Of a stretch of 64,000 nucleotides of DNA, positions 16,641-24,943 are shown in pieces. The position numbers were made by a program, and so were the translations under genes. Numbering within the stretch: the stretch's first letter is position 1; each line of letters starts with the position of its first letter. The stretch is from Halobaculum roseum (GTDB lineage: Archaea > Halobacteriota > Halobacteria > Halobacteriales > Haloferacaceae), in the NCBI RefSeq assembly GCF_019880245.1, contig NZ_CP082286.1:1010521-1074520 (forward strand), read 5' to 3'. Under the pieces are notes generated by a model, which did not search any database, had not been told where the DNA came from, and worked only from the letters and a program-made list of their open reading frames with translations.

Positions 16641-16847
16641 TTACTCCTCGTCGTCGTCCGCGTCGCCGTCGGCGGCCTCCAGCGCGTCCGCGGGGACGCC
16701 CTGCTCTTGACCCTCCTCGAAGCTGATCGTGTAGGTGGCGTCGCCGAACATCGTCTCCATGACCTGCGTCACGGTGCCGGTCTCGCCGTCGAACTCGCTG
16801 TGCTCGTCGTGCAGCACGACGCTGTCGTCCTTCTCGAATTCGGTCAT
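16641..16847 (-). CDS. Small haloarchaeal DUF1918-like protein
   Basis: 68 aa. A compact SH3-like barrel pattern: DDSVVLHDEHSEFDGETGTV, then FGDATYTISFEEGQEQGVP, then an acidic tail. I recall near-identical short proteins annotated DUF1918 in haloarchaea. Single gene, cytoplasmic, function unknown. The conserved core makes it a convincing gene despite its length. Confidence 0.8.
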   Translation of the reverse strand: MTEFEKDDSVVLHDEHSEFDGETGTVTQVMETMFGDATYTISFEEGQEQGVPADALEAADGDADDDEE

Positions 16848-16889
16848 GTCCCGGGGTTCGGCACGGCCCTACAAAAGGTCGCTGAAAGG

Positions 16890-17348
16890 CTACGCGGCGG
16901 CGACGCGGACGAACGCGAGGGCGACACCGTAGGCGGCGAGAGCGGCGGCGACGGAGCCGAACACGAGGGCCGCGGTCGCGCCCGCGGCGGCGATACGGTC
17001 GAGTCCGGTTCCCACCCCGAGAACTCGGAGTGCGGCCGGATCCACGGTCGCGACGGTCGCCTCGATACCGACGGGGACCGCCTGCACGGCGAGCGCGAGA
17101 GCGACCGCGACGGCGACGACGAGCGGAAGTCGACGGTGCAGTTCGCGGACCACGTTGGGACGGACGGCGGCCACGGGGCGACGTGCGGCGCCGGCGCGGG
17201 GCGTGCCGCCGGGGCGGTCCGACCGGCCGCCGGTTCCGGCGCCGTCGCGACGAGCATTCGTGAGCGTTCGCACGCCGATCCCGTGCGAACGGTTCGCGGG
17301 GGAGTCGTACTCGGTTGGGTTCTCCGCGTTCGGGGGCGCTCCGGACAT
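16890..17348 (-). CDS. Hypothetical membrane protein with basic N-terminal region
   Basis: 152 aa. The first 70 residues are Arg/Gly/Pro-rich and unstructured; the rest contains two clear hydrophobic helices (about 74-92 and 120-146). Unlike its neighbours the soluble part is basic, which is unusual in a haloarchaeon and could mean the true start is further in, near the RELHRRLPLVVAV segment. No family recognised. The membrane part makes a real gene likely, the start uncertain. Confidence 0.5.
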   Translation of the reverse strand: MSGAPPNAENPTEYDSPANRSHGIGVRTLTNARRDGAGTGGRSDRPGGTPRAGAARRPVAAVRPNVVRELHRRLPLVVAVAVALALAVQAVPVGIEATVATVDPAALRVLGVGTGLDRIAAAGATAALVFGSVAAALAAYGVALAFVRVAAA

Positions 17349-17426
17349 TCGGGGCGTTTGGCCCCCTCACCGGTGAAAAACGTTCGCGTCGCCGACGGCG
17401 GTCGCGTCCCGTGACGACCCCGGGGA

Positions 17427-17852
17427 CTACTCGCCGGCGACGAGGACGACGGCGACCATCGCGAACCCGACGCCGAGGAGCTTCCGAGCGGTGACGGGCT
17501 CGTCGAGGAGGACGACGCCGACCGCCGAGGAGGCGACGAAGAACATCGCGAAAATGGGCGCGACGATCGACACCCGGCCGACCGCCAGCGCGCGGTAGTA
17601 CGCGAGGATGCCGACCGCGAGACAGGCGCCCGCTCCGAGCACGTAGCGCATCCGCGGGTCCGCGAGGTGCTCGACGACGCCGTCGCCGGTGAAGCCGATG
17701 ACGGCGAGCGTCGCGACCACGAGCACCGAGTTGGCGACGAACGCGGCGACCGTGCTCGGGATGGCGCCCTCGCCGGCGGTCGCCAGTCGCATCAGCGGCG
17801 CGACGAACGAGTACGCCGCCAGCGCCACCACCGACCAGGCGATGTAGTTCAT
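17427..17852 (-). CDS. Single-domain EamA/DMT-type membrane protein
   Basis: 141 aa, about five helices. The C-terminal APIFAMFFVASSAVGVVLLDEPVTARKLLGVGFAMVAVVLV is the EamA signature (helix, LLDEPVT turn, final helix). It is half the size of usual ten-helix DMT transporters, so it should work as a dimer like small multidrug resistance proteins. Substrate unknown. Faces the Lrp-aminotransferase operon across a region holding a short tandem repeat. Confidence 0.8.
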   Translation of the reverse strand: MNYIAWSVVALAAYSFVAPLMRLATAGEGAIPSTVAAFVANSVLVVATLAVIGFTGDGVVEHLADPRMRYVLGAGACLAVGILAYYRALAVGRVSIVAPIFAMFFVASSAVGVVLLDEPVTARKLLGVGFAMVAVVLVAGE

Positions 17853-17903
17853 ACCCGTTCGTGGGGGCTGTGGGGTTTGAGCGATCCGAATCCGAACGGA
17901 CGC

Positions 17904-17975
17904 CTCGGCGTCGACCCGTCCGTGTGTCTCGGCGTCGACCCGTCCGTGTGTCTCGGCGTCGACCCGGCCGTGTGG
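17904..17975. repeat. Three tandem copies of a 24-bp unit
   Basis: CTCGGCGTCGACCCGTCCGT plus GTGT is repeated at 17904-17927, 17928-17951 and 17952-17975, the last with small changes. It lies in the 183-bp divergent region between the EamA gene and the Lrp gene, outside any supported coding sequence. Each copy contains a GTCGAC palindrome, so it could be a repeated protein-binding site or a simple minisatellite. Confidence 0.8.
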
Positions 17976-18035
17976 TGTGTTCGCTGATATCGCACCGGGC
18001 GAAACCGCTTTTGCCGGGCGAACGAGTCGGGGAGT

Positions 18036-18527
18036 ATGGACGAGGCTACCCGATCCCTGATAGACGCGCTCGTCGCCGACGCCCGCGAGTCCACCGCCGA
18101 CCTGGCCCGCCAGACCGGCCTGGACGAGGCGGCCGTCGAGGAGAAGATCGCCGAGCTGGAGGCGTCGGGGGCCCTGCGCGGTTACACCGCCGTCGTCGAC
18201 TGGGAGGCCACCGACGAGGAGCGAGTCAGCGCCGTCATCGAGGTGAACGTCGAGCTCGACCGCGAGACCGACTACGACGACGTGGCCCGCCGCATCGCGG
18301 AGTCGCCGGCGGTCGACTCGCTGCGGCTGATGTCGGGCGATTACGACTTCGCGGTCAACGTCTCCGGCTCGTCGATGGGCGACGTGTCGCGGTTCGTCTC
18401 CGAGGAGGTGGCGCCGCTGCCGGCGGTGACGAAGACGGTCACCCACTACGTGATGGAGACGTTCAAGGAGCGGGGGATCCGCTTCACCGACCACGACGAC
18501 GACGACCGGCTCTCCGTGACGCCATGA
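18036..18527 (+). CDS. Lrp/AsnC family transcriptional regulator
   Basis: 163 aa: N-terminal winged helix (LIDALVADARESTADLARQTGLDEAAVEEKIAELEASGALRGYTAVVD) and C-terminal RAM ligand-binding domain (VSAVIEVNV, SLRLMSGDYDFAVNVSG). Such proteins sense amino acids and often control the adjacent gene. Its last bases overlap the start of an aminotransferase gene (ATGA), forming a two-gene operon; regulation of that enzyme is a reasonable inference. Confidence 0.93.
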   Translation: MDEATRSLIDALVADARESTADLARQTGLDEAAVEEKIAELEASGALRGYTAVVDWEATDEERVSAVIEVNVELDRETDYDDVARRIAESPAVDSLRLMSGDYDFAVNVSGSSMGDVSRFVSEEVAPLPAVTKTVTHYVMETFKERGIRFTDHDDDDRLSVTP

Positions 18528-19753
18528 ACGGGAACGACGACCGAGCCGAGACCGACGGCGGCACCGCGGAGGGCTCCGCGCGGACGGAGGGCGGACCCTC
18601 TCGCTTCGCGCCAGCCGACCGCGTCGAGTCGGTGCCGCCGTCGGGGATCCGCGAGTTCTTCGAGGTCGCGGAGAACCGCGACGACGTGATCTCGCTGGGC
18701 GTCGGCGAGCCCGACTTCACCGCGCCGTGGGCCGCGCGCTCGGCGGCGATCGACTCGCTGGAGCGCGGCCGCACCAGCTACACCGCCAACCGGGGGATGC
18801 TCGACCTCCGGGAGGCGATCGCCGGGCGCGTCACCCGCTACGGCCAGTCGTACGACCCCGACACGGAGATCCTCGTCACGACGGGCGCCTCCGAGGCTGT
18901 CGACCTGGCGTTCCGGGCGTTCGTGAACCCCGGCGACACGGTCGCGCTCCCGACGCCGACGTACGTCTCCTACGAGCCGGGCGTGCGCTTCGCGGGCGGG
19001 GAGCCGCTCCCGGTGCACACCCACCACGAGGACGACTGGGCGCTCACGCCCGAGGCGCTCCTAGAGGCGGGCGCCGACGAGGCCGACGTGCTCGTGCTGT
19101 GTTACCCGAACAACCCCACGGGCGCGACGATGGACGCCGACGAGATGGACGCCGTCGCCGACTTCTGTCGCGAGCACGACCTGCTCGTGATCGCCGACGA
19201 GATCTACGCCGCGCTGACCTACGAAGGGGACCACCAGTCGATCGCCACCCGACCGGGGATGCGCGAGCGCACGGTCGTCATCAACGGCTTCTCGAAGGCG
19301 TACGCGATGACCGGCCTCCGGCTGGGGTACGCGATGGGCCCCGAGACGGCCATCGACGCGATGACGAAGGTCCACCAGTACGCGATGCTGTCGGCGCCGA
19401 CGACCGCCCAGCACGCCGCGCTGGCGGCCATCGAACGGTGCGACGACGAGGTCGAGCGGATGCGCCGCGAGTACGACCGACGCCGGCGCTACGTCGTCTC
19501 GCGGCTGCGCGAGCTCGGCATCGACGTGGCGGAGCCGGGCGGTGCCTTCTACGCGTTCCCCCGCGTCGCCGACGTCGCACCCGAGGGCGACGCCCGCGCG
19601 TTCGCGACCGAGCTGCTGGAGGCGGAGGGGGTCGCGGCCGTCCCCGGCACGGCCTTCGGCGCCGGCGGCGAGGGCCACATCCGCATCTCGTATGCGACCG
19701 GACTCGACGACCTCAAGGAGGCGATGGCGCGGCTGGAGCGGTTCCTCTCCTGA
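18524..19753 (+). CDS. Class I/II PLP-dependent aminotransferase
   Basis: 409 aa. Fold type I signatures: ISLGVGEPDF, YTANRGMLDLREAIA, CYPNNPTGATM, VIADEIYAALTY and the PLP lysine in INGFSKAYAMTGLRLGY. The pattern resembles aspartate/aromatic/alanine aminotransferases. The first 30 residues are an acidic Gly/Thr tail without homology, so translation could begin later, but the ATG overlapping the lrp stop is the natural start. Likely amino-acid metabolism under control of the coupled Lrp protein. Confidence 0.93.
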   Translation: MNGNDDRAETDGGTAEGSARTEGGPSRFAPADRVESVPPSGIREFFEVAENRDDVISLGVGEPDFTAPWAARSAAIDSLERGRTSYTANRGMLDLREAIAGRVTRYGQSYDPDTEILVTTGASEAVDLAFRAFVNPGDTVALPTPTYVSYEPGVRFAGGEPLPVHTHHEDDWALTPEALLEAGADEADVLVLCYPNNPTGATMDADEMDAVADFCREHDLLVIADEIYAALTYEGDHQSIATRPGMRERTVVINGFSKAYAMTGLRLGYAMGPETAIDAMTKVHQYAMLSAPTTAQHAALAAIERCDDEVERMRREYDRRRRYVVSRLRELGIDVAEPGGAFYAFPRVADVAPEGDARAFATELLEAEGVAAVPGTAFGAGGEGHIRISYATGLDDLKEAMARLERFLS

Positions 19754-19921
19754 CGACCCGTCTCGCGGCGACTTGCCTCCTGACGACTCGTCACCCGGCG
19801 CCCGTCCCTCGACGACCAGTTTCCCGACTACCTGCTCGTGACCGCGGCGCAGTCGCTGTCTCTCGGTGTCGCTGTTCTCTCGGTATCGGGAAACCGCGTC
19901 GTCGCGGCGGCTCGGACTCCC

Positions 19922-20575
19922 TCAGATGTCCTCGAACTCGTCGTCGTCGAACAGGTCGCCGTCCGCGTCGGCGTCGGCGCCGTCGAGGTCGCGGAAGGCC
20001 CGCTCGAACTCGTCGTCACCGAAGCCGGCGACGTCCTCGTCGAGCTCCTCGCGCAGGGTGGCCGCCCGCCGTTCGAGCGTCTCGTACTCCGCGGACTCCT
20101 CGAGCGCGGCGCGGCCCTTCTCTGCTTCGAGCACGGCCATCTTCGACGTGACGGAGAAGAACTCCTGGACCCGCGAGTCGTACGTCGACCGGGTGTACAG
20201 TCCCTCGACGGTCTCCAGCAGCGACTCCCGGGTGACCGGCTTGACGAGGTAGTCGTCGAACCCCATCTCGATGATGTCGAAGTCCGGCTCGACGGCGGTG
20301 ACCATCGCGACGCGTGCGTCGATGCCGCGGTCGCGCGCCTCATCGAGCACCTCGTCGCCCGACAGGCCCGGCATCCGCCGGTCGAGGAGGATCACGTCGA
20401 CGGCGTCGTCGAGCTCGTCGAGGGCCGCCTGCCCGCCGTATGCGGTCCGGACCTCGTAGTCGCCGCCGAGCCACGCCGCGTACAGGTCCGCGAGGTCGGG
20501 CTCGTCCTCGACCACGAGGACGACCGGCCGCTCCTCGGCCGATCCCGGCTCCGTCGTGTCCGTGTTCTCACTCAT
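19922..20575 (-). CDS. Response regulator with HalX output domain
   Basis: 217 aa. Receiver domain residues 17-130 with acidic pocket Glu23-Asp24, phosphoacceptor Asp65 (VILLDRRMPG) and LVKPVT lysine. The C-terminal region, TRSTYDSRVQEFFSVTSKMAVLEAEK followed by a helical stretch, is the HalX domain found only in haloarchaea. No DNA-binding motif is visible and no histidine kinase lies in the window, so the partner is unknown. Single gene convergent with the aminotransferase. Confidence 0.9.
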   Translation of the reverse strand: MSENTDTTEPGSAEERPVVLVVEDEPDLADLYAAWLGGDYEVRTAYGGQAALDELDDAVDVILLDRRMPGLSGDEVLDEARDRGIDARVAMVTAVEPDFDIIEMGFDDYLVKPVTRESLLETVEGLYTRSTYDSRVQEFFSVTSKMAVLEAEKGRAALEESAEYETLERRAATLREELDEDVAGFGDDEFERAFRDLDGADADADGDLFDDDEFEDI

Positions 20576-20952
20576 GCTGTCTCCTCTCTCCCGTCCGTCC
20601 GCCGGCGACCGACGAACCGTTACCAAGCGTCCCCGTTCCGCATGCCGGCCCGGCCACTCCCGATCGGGCGAGCGTTCGAGCGTACCGACGCCGTCCGGCC
20701 ATCGATTGGTGTTGTCACCGCCGGGTACTTAACCGTATGCGATGCGGGAGGCCCCTGCCGAAAACGGGTGGGTCGGGTGACGATCTCGCGTCACGCCTGC
20801 TGTTGTGCCCCACTATCCGCGGTGGCCACCAACCACCGACGGGTCGTACGTCGGGCGCCATCGAAAGGCTACCGGCCGAGGAAGCCGATATGGCCGAACA
20901 CAGCTACTGGAACGCATCCGGTCCCGAGCACGCGCTCGATCCGGCGAGCCCG
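20576..20952. other. Intergenic region, 377 bp, no supported gene
   Basis: Lies between the HalX regulator start and the guaB stop. A TATA-like TACTTAACC near 20727 faces the plus strand, but the frame that follows runs into guaB antisense and has no family pattern. Nothing else recognised. Confidence 0.5.
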
Positions 20953-22446
20953 TCACTCCGGACTGTAGTTCGGCGCCTCGTCGGTGATCGTCACGTCGTG
21001 GGGGTGGCCCTCGGTCTGGCCGGCCTGGGAGACGCGGACGAACTCCGCGCGCTCCTTGAAGCCGGGGAGCGTCTCGGCGCCGACGTAGCCCATGCCCGAG
21101 CGCATGCCGCCGACGAGCTGGTGCAGCTCCGAGGAGAGCGACCCCTTGTACGGCGTCGCCGCCTCGACCCCCTCGGGGACGAACTCCTCGTCCTCCTCGG
21201 CGTCCTTGAGGTAGCGGTCGCCGCCGCCCTCCGACATCGCGCCGACCGACCCCATGCCGCGGTACTGCTTGTACCGCTTGCCGTTCATCGTGATGACGCG
21301 GCCGGGCGCCTCGTCGGTGCCGGCGAAGTACGAGCCGAGCATGACGGCGTCGGCGCCGGCGGCGATCGCCTTGATCGCGTCGCCGGAGTAGCGGATCCCG
21401 CCGTCCGCGATGACGGGCACGTCGTGGCGCTGGGCCACGTCGGCCACCTGCGCGACGGCCGTGATCTGGGGCATCCCCGCGCCGCTCACGACGCGCGTGG
21501 TGCAGATCGAGCCGGGGCCGATGCCGACCTTCAGGCCGTCGGCGAAGTCGACGGCGGCCTCGGCGGCCTCGCGGGTGCCGATGTTGCCGACGACCACGTC
21601 GGCGTCGACCTCGCCCTTGATCGCGCGGGCGGAGTCGAGGACGTTCAGGTTGTGCGCGTGCGCGCAGTCGATGAACAGCACGTCCGCGCCGGCCTCGTCG
21701 GCGGCGACGGCGCGCTCCTCCTCGAAGGGGCCGACGGCGACGCCGACGAGCAGCGAGCCCGACTCGTCGCGGGCGGCGTCGGTGTGCTCGCGGCGCGCGA
21801 GGGTGCCCTGCATCGTCACCAGGCCGACGAGGCGGTCCTCGTCGTCGACGACGGGGACGCGCTCGATCTTGTGGTCGTACATGAGCTCCAGCGCCTCGCG
21901 GGCGTCGACGTCCTCGGGCGCGGTGATGACCTCGTCGGTCATCGCCTCGCGGACGGCGTCGGACTCGCCGACCTCCAGGTACGGCCGGATGTCGGTGCCC
22001 GAGATGATGCCGAGCACGGCGTCGTCGTCGTCGACGACGGGGGCGCCGGAGACGCCCTCGTGTTCCATCATCGCGTCGACCTCGCGGACGGTCTGGTCGG
22101 GGGAGGCGGTGACGACGTTCTCGCGTCGGATCACGAGTTCGTCGGCGCGCTTGACGCGCTCGACCTCCGCGGCCGTCTCCTCGACGGTCATGTTGCGGTG
22201 GAGCACGCCGAGCCCGCCCTCGCGAGCCATCGCGATAGCCATCTCCGACTCGGTGACGGTGTCCATCGCCGCCGAGAGGACGGGGGTAGTTAGCTCGACG
22301 TTGGTGGACACCCGCGTGGACACGTCGGCCTCGTCGGGCTCGACCCGGCTCTCCTTGGGACGCAAGAGAACGTCGTCGAACGTCAGCGCTTCCGGTACCT
22401 CCAGCTTGTGTGAGAACGGACTTCCGTCGGACCCGTCGTTCGCCAT
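20953..22446 (-). CDS. guaB: IMP dehydrogenase
   Basis: 497 aa. Oxidises IMP to XMP, the committed step of GMP synthesis. TIM-barrel segments flank two CBS domains (about residues 95-215: SPDQTVREVDAMM, TAPEDVDAREALELM). The catalytic cysteine loop is GIGPGSICTTRVVSGAG and the flap YRGMGSVGAM; the barrel binds phosphate at DGGIRYSGDAIKAIAAGA. Start taken at MANDGSDG because the family begins with the EALTFDDVLLRP strand soon after. Single gene. Confidence 0.97.
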   Translation of the reverse strand: MANDGSDGSPFSHKLEVPEALTFDDVLLRPKESRVEPDEADVSTRVSTNVELTTPVLSAAMDTVTESEMAIAMAREGGLGVLHRNMTVEETAAEVERVKRADELVIRRENVVTASPDQTVREVDAMMEHEGVSGAPVVDDDDAVLGIISGTDIRPYLEVGESDAVREAMTDEVITAPEDVDAREALELMYDHKIERVPVVDDEDRLVGLVTMQGTLARREHTDAARDESGSLLVGVAVGPFEEERAVAADEAGADVLFIDCAHAHNLNVLDSARAIKGEVDADVVVGNIGTREAAEAAVDFADGLKVGIGPGSICTTRVVSGAGMPQITAVAQVADVAQRHDVPVIADGGIRYSGDAIKAIAAGADAVMLGSYFAGTDEAPGRVITMNGKRYKQYRGMGSVGAMSEGGGDRYLKDAEEDEEFVPEGVEAATPYKGSLSSELHQLVGGMRSGMGYVGAETLPGFKERAEFVRVSQAGQTEGHPHDVTITDEAPNYSPE

Positions 22447-22451
22447 ATCAA

Positions 22452-22469
22452 CGGTGTTCGGGGACACCG
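22452..22469 (-). promoter_or_regulatory. Hairpin in the guaB leader
   Basis: CGGTGT-N6-ACACCG lies 5 bp before the guaB start. In RNA it would place a stable stem next to the start codon; as DNA it could be an operator. A TTTTTGC stretch just upstream may be the TATA element. Function inferred. Confidence 0.35.
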
Positions 22470-23076
22470 CAAAAACGTTGCGAGAACCGGGTGGCTTGGA
22501 CAGTAAGTAACACACGGACGTGTACAGATCCCGCCGGATTCTCCCCGTCGCGGCGGACGGACGTGCACTGAGATGCATATCCACGCGTGTCGATCCACGG
22601 GGACCGACCTCGGGCGCGAGGCGGACGGCGTCGCCAGGAGTCGTACGGCGTCGATGGGGCCCGCCAGCCGGTCGATGGGAGTCGCACTGGGGTCGAAGTT
22701 GTCCGCAAGAATTGCACGAGGGAGCATCCGATCCCGAGGGTGTAACGGGGATATCGGCTGGTTGCCGATGAACCGTAGCACTAGTATTTAAAGAACGGTG
22801 AGAGACCGTTCGCACCGTGTGGGCACGTCCCACGCAACGATTAAGTCTCACCTACGATACAGTGGGAGTATGGACTTCGAGTCCCGCTTTGGAACGGGTA
22901 TCGTCGGCCGGGTGAGCGACAACGCTGCACTCCCGACATTTATCCCGTTCAAACGCGGGCTCGACTGGTGCACAGGGGAACGCCTCGCGCGTTGCTCCGC
23001 CCGAGCGTCCGTCAGCTCCGGTTCGTCACCAGACTCCCATCCGGTCGTGGGTTATGCCGGGTCGTATCGCTGAGCC
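22470..23076. other. Intergenic region of about 600 bp with promoter-like signals and hairpins
   Basis: A good TATA box, TATTTAAA, lies at 22785-22792 on the plus strand. It is followed by two perfect stems: AACGGT-GAGAG-ACCGTT (22794-22810) and GTGGG-CACGT-CCCAC (22819-22833). A second AT-rich element (ATTAAG) lies 30 bp before an ATG at 22870 that opens a 67-codon frame ending just before the next gene. That frame has mixed, non-acidic composition and no family pattern, so I do not call it. A structured leader or small RNA for the downstream membrane protein gene is possible. Confidence 0.4.
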
Positions 23077-24114
23077 GTGAGTACCTCAGCACACCCGATC
23101 GCGCTCCGTCTGGAGCGGCGCGTCGGCGGCGCCACCCGACTGCTCGCGACCGTCATGGCGCTGCCGCTTATCGACGGCATCTTCCCCGCGCTCGTCATCG
23201 CGGGCGCGCTCACCGTCCCGTTCGGCATCATCGAGACCGGGCTGCTCATCTTCGGCGGCTCGGCCACGATGGCGGTCGTGCTCGCCGAGATGGACGGAAC
23301 CCCCCGCGAGAAGGCGGCCTCCATCCTCCTGCTGGGCGCCGTCATCGTCCCCGTGGCGATGGCGGAGGCGGCGCTGGCGGAGACGATCCAGAGCCTGCTG
23401 AACCCCGACGTGTTCCACCGCTTCGCCGGCCTGGTGATCCTCGCGATCGCCGCCAAGACCGCCAGCGCGGAGATCGGCGAATACCTCCCAAGCCCCGGCG
23501 CGATCATCGGGCTCGGGTTGCTCGCGTCGTTCCAGCCGGCCGGCGCGGAGCTGATGGTCTCGCTGAACCCCGACCTGCTCGCTCGCGCCGGCGCGGCCGC
23601 CGGCGTCGGCGTCGCGTTCGCGCTGTCGATCGCGCTGGCGGGCGACCACCTGCGCGGACGCGTCGACATCGACCGCTTCCGCTTCGGCTCGTCGGTCGCG
23701 CTGGGGATCCTCTCGCTGTCGGTGCTGGGGCTGCTCCCGACCGAGCAGCCCGTCGCGCTCGGCGTGCTCGTCGTCACCGGGCTGTTCGCGTACGACCCGA
23801 ACTCCGACGACGAGGGCGTCGCCGACGAGAATGCCGACGGTCCCGACGCCGGCGCGGCGGCGGTCGACGCCGTCCCGGAGCCGACCCACGGGGGCGCGGT
23901 CACCACCGACGGCGGCGACGAGATCGACGCCGACGCGGCCGAGGACGCGGCCGACGAGGGGTCCGAGTCCGACGCCGGCGTCGCCTTCGGCAGTTCGCCG
24001 ACGGCGCCGGCGGCGGGGATCGACCCCGTCGACTCCGCGGGCGACGCCGACGGGGCGGACGACGCCTCCGACGACGACTCCGACGACGAGCCCTCCCGCG
24101 AACCCTGGCTGTGA
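23077..24114 (+). CDS. Haloarchaeal membrane protein with long acidic tail (DUF5794-like)
   Basis: 345 aa. About seven hydrophobic helices in residues 20-235 (for example LIDGIFPALVIAGALTVPFGI, ASILLLGAVIVPVAMAEAAL, AGLVILAIAAKTASAEIGEYL), then a cytoplasmic tail of about 110 residues made almost entirely of Asp, Glu, Gly and Ala. I recall this family as the Halobacteria-specific DUF5794. Translation starts at GTG right after a 600-bp region with promoter signals. The next gene is also a haloarchaeal orphan family, and the two are often neighbours by recollection. Confidence 0.75.
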   Translation: MSTSAHPIALRLERRVGGATRLLATVMALPLIDGIFPALVIAGALTVPFGIIETGLLIFGGSATMAVVLAEMDGTPREKAASILLLGAVIVPVAMAEAALAETIQSLLNPDVFHRFAGLVILAIAAKTASAEIGEYLPSPGAIIGLGLLASFQPAGAELMVSLNPDLLARAGAAAGVGVAFALSIALAGDHLRGRVDIDRFRFGSSVALGILSLSVLGLLPTEQPVALGVLVVTGLFAYDPNSDDEGVADENADGPDAGAAAVDAVPEPTHGGAVTTDGGDEIDADAAEDAADEGSESDAGVAFGSSPTAPAAGIDPVDSAGDADGADDASDDDSDDEPSREPWL

Positions 24115-24207
24115 GCCGGCGCCGCGTCGGCTGACCGGACGGGATCAGTCGCGGGCCGTCCCGTTCGGACCGCGAGTTTTTACCCGATCGGCCGCAGACG
24201 CCGGAGC

Positions 24208-24432
24208 ATGAGCAATCGCGTCGTCGAGGGACGGATGGTCACGCCGGAGAAGCTCGCCGAGCTGGTCGAGGGCGACTCCGTGATGGACGCCGAGCCGATC
24301 GAGGACGCCGACCGCGAGTGCCCCGAGTGCGGCGGCGACGTGATCTCGGTGGGCTACATGCCGAGCGTGATGGAGTTCGTGACGGCGTACAAGTGTCAGG
24401 AGTGCCCGTGGGGCGAGACCGACCGCGAATAG
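24208..24432 (+). CDS. Small zinc-ribbon protein (DUF5795-like)
   Basis: 74 aa. The C-terminal half contains a zinc ribbon, CPECGGDVISVGYMPSV then YKCQECPWGE; the N-terminal half (MSNRVVEGRMVTPEKLAELVEGDSVMD) is highly conserved in Halobacteria as I recall. Small CPxCG proteins of this kind are numerous in haloarchaea and mostly uncharacterised. It directly precedes the tRNA-Trp gene. Confidence 0.8.
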   Translation: MSNRVVEGRMVTPEKLAELVEGDSVMDAEPIEDADRECPECGGDVISVGYMPSVMEFVTAYKCQECPWGETDRE

Positions 24433-24445
24433 CGGATCCGATCGA

Positions 24446-24456
24446 AATCCCTTTAC
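24446..24456 (+). promoter_or_regulatory. TATA-like element of tRNA-Trp
   Basis: AATCCCTTTAC is centred about 32 bp before the first base of the tRNA, the usual location of archaeal TATA boxes for stable RNAs. Confidence 0.45.
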
Positions 24457-24483
24457 GGCGCTCCGGGATAGTGAGGAGTGCAC

Positions 24484-24661
24484 GGGGTCGTGGCCAAGCC
24501 CGGTATGGCGACTGACTCCAGAGGCAACGCGCCCGGTGACGAACTCCAGACTGATATACCGAGCGTCCGACTGATCATCGGACGCGACGACGACCCTCTG
24601 GAGTACCGAGGTGCCGACCGGAGATATCAGTCGATCGGGGGTTCAAATCCCTCCGACCCCA
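24484..24661 (+). tRNA. tRNA-Trp (CCA anticodon) with 104-nt intron
   Basis: Acceptor stem GGGGTCG (24484-24490) pairs with CGACCCC before discriminator A24661. Anticodon stem ACTGA/TCAGT encloses loop CTCCAG-A with CCA at 24518-24520. T-arm GGGGGTTCAAATCCCTCC is perfect. The exons are 24484-24521 and 24626-24661, giving a 74-nt mature tRNA; the 3' CCA is not encoded. The intron after position 37 is the canonical haloarchaeal site, cut by the bulge-helix-bulge endonuclease. Confidence 0.97.
24522..24625 (+). ncRNA. tRNA-Trp intron, C/D-box guide RNA
   Basis: In Haloferax the tRNA-Trp intron is a C/D-box RNA guiding 2'-O-methylation of the tRNA itself (positions 34 and 39). Here a box-C-like GTGACGA (24536-24542) and a D'-like CTGA (24551-24554) are seen, with ACTCCAGA between them repeating the anticodon-loop sequence and a long GC hairpin (GCGTCCGA...TCGGACGC) in the centre. 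Intron boundaries set by anticodon-stem pairing; box assignment is tentative. Confidence 0.75.
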
Positions 24662-24733
24662 TTCCATACAAAACAATAGCGGAGGCTCTTGCCACTACGT
24701 ACCTGAGGGAACCGTCGTCGCGGACCGGAGGTG

Positions 24734-24865
24734 GTGTGCGTCAGTCTCGGTTCCGACGCTCGCGAACCGACGGCCGAGCCGGTGCTGTGTGAGTTCTGTG
24801 GCTTCGAGATCGAGTACGTCGGTCAGGAGTGTCCCGCGCTCGACGACGGAAGGTGTCAGTCGTGA
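24734..24865 (+). CDS. Small zinc-binding protein, 43 aa
   Basis: GTG-started ORF ending in CEFCGFEIEYVGQECPALDDGRCQS: CxxC followed by C-x7-C, a convincing zinc knuckle. The frame is closed just upstream by a stop, so it must start at GTG 24731 or 24734. It overlaps the next frame by four bases (GTGA). Haloarchaeal codon use and the cysteine pattern support it despite its size. Lies directly downstream of tRNA-Trp, at the edge of the accessory strip. Family not recognised. Confidence 0.55.
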   Translation: MCVSLGSDAREPTAEPVLCEFCGFEIEYVGQECPALDDGRCQS

Positions 24866-24943
24866 GCGCCGACGACGGCGTCACCGGGTGCGACGATCCT
24901 CGCGACCACCTCGTCGGCACGCACGTCGACCAGTTCGCTTCAG

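Noticed and set aside
17861-18523. N-terminal extension of the aminotransferase frame through the lrp gene
   Set aside because: The extension is Arg-rich out-of-frame lrp sequence; the real start overlaps the lrp stop.
22798-23073. 92-codon plus-strand frame between guaB and the DUF5794-like gene
   Set aside because: Ser/Arg-rich, not acidic, no family pattern; overlaps hairpins that suggest an RNA element instead.
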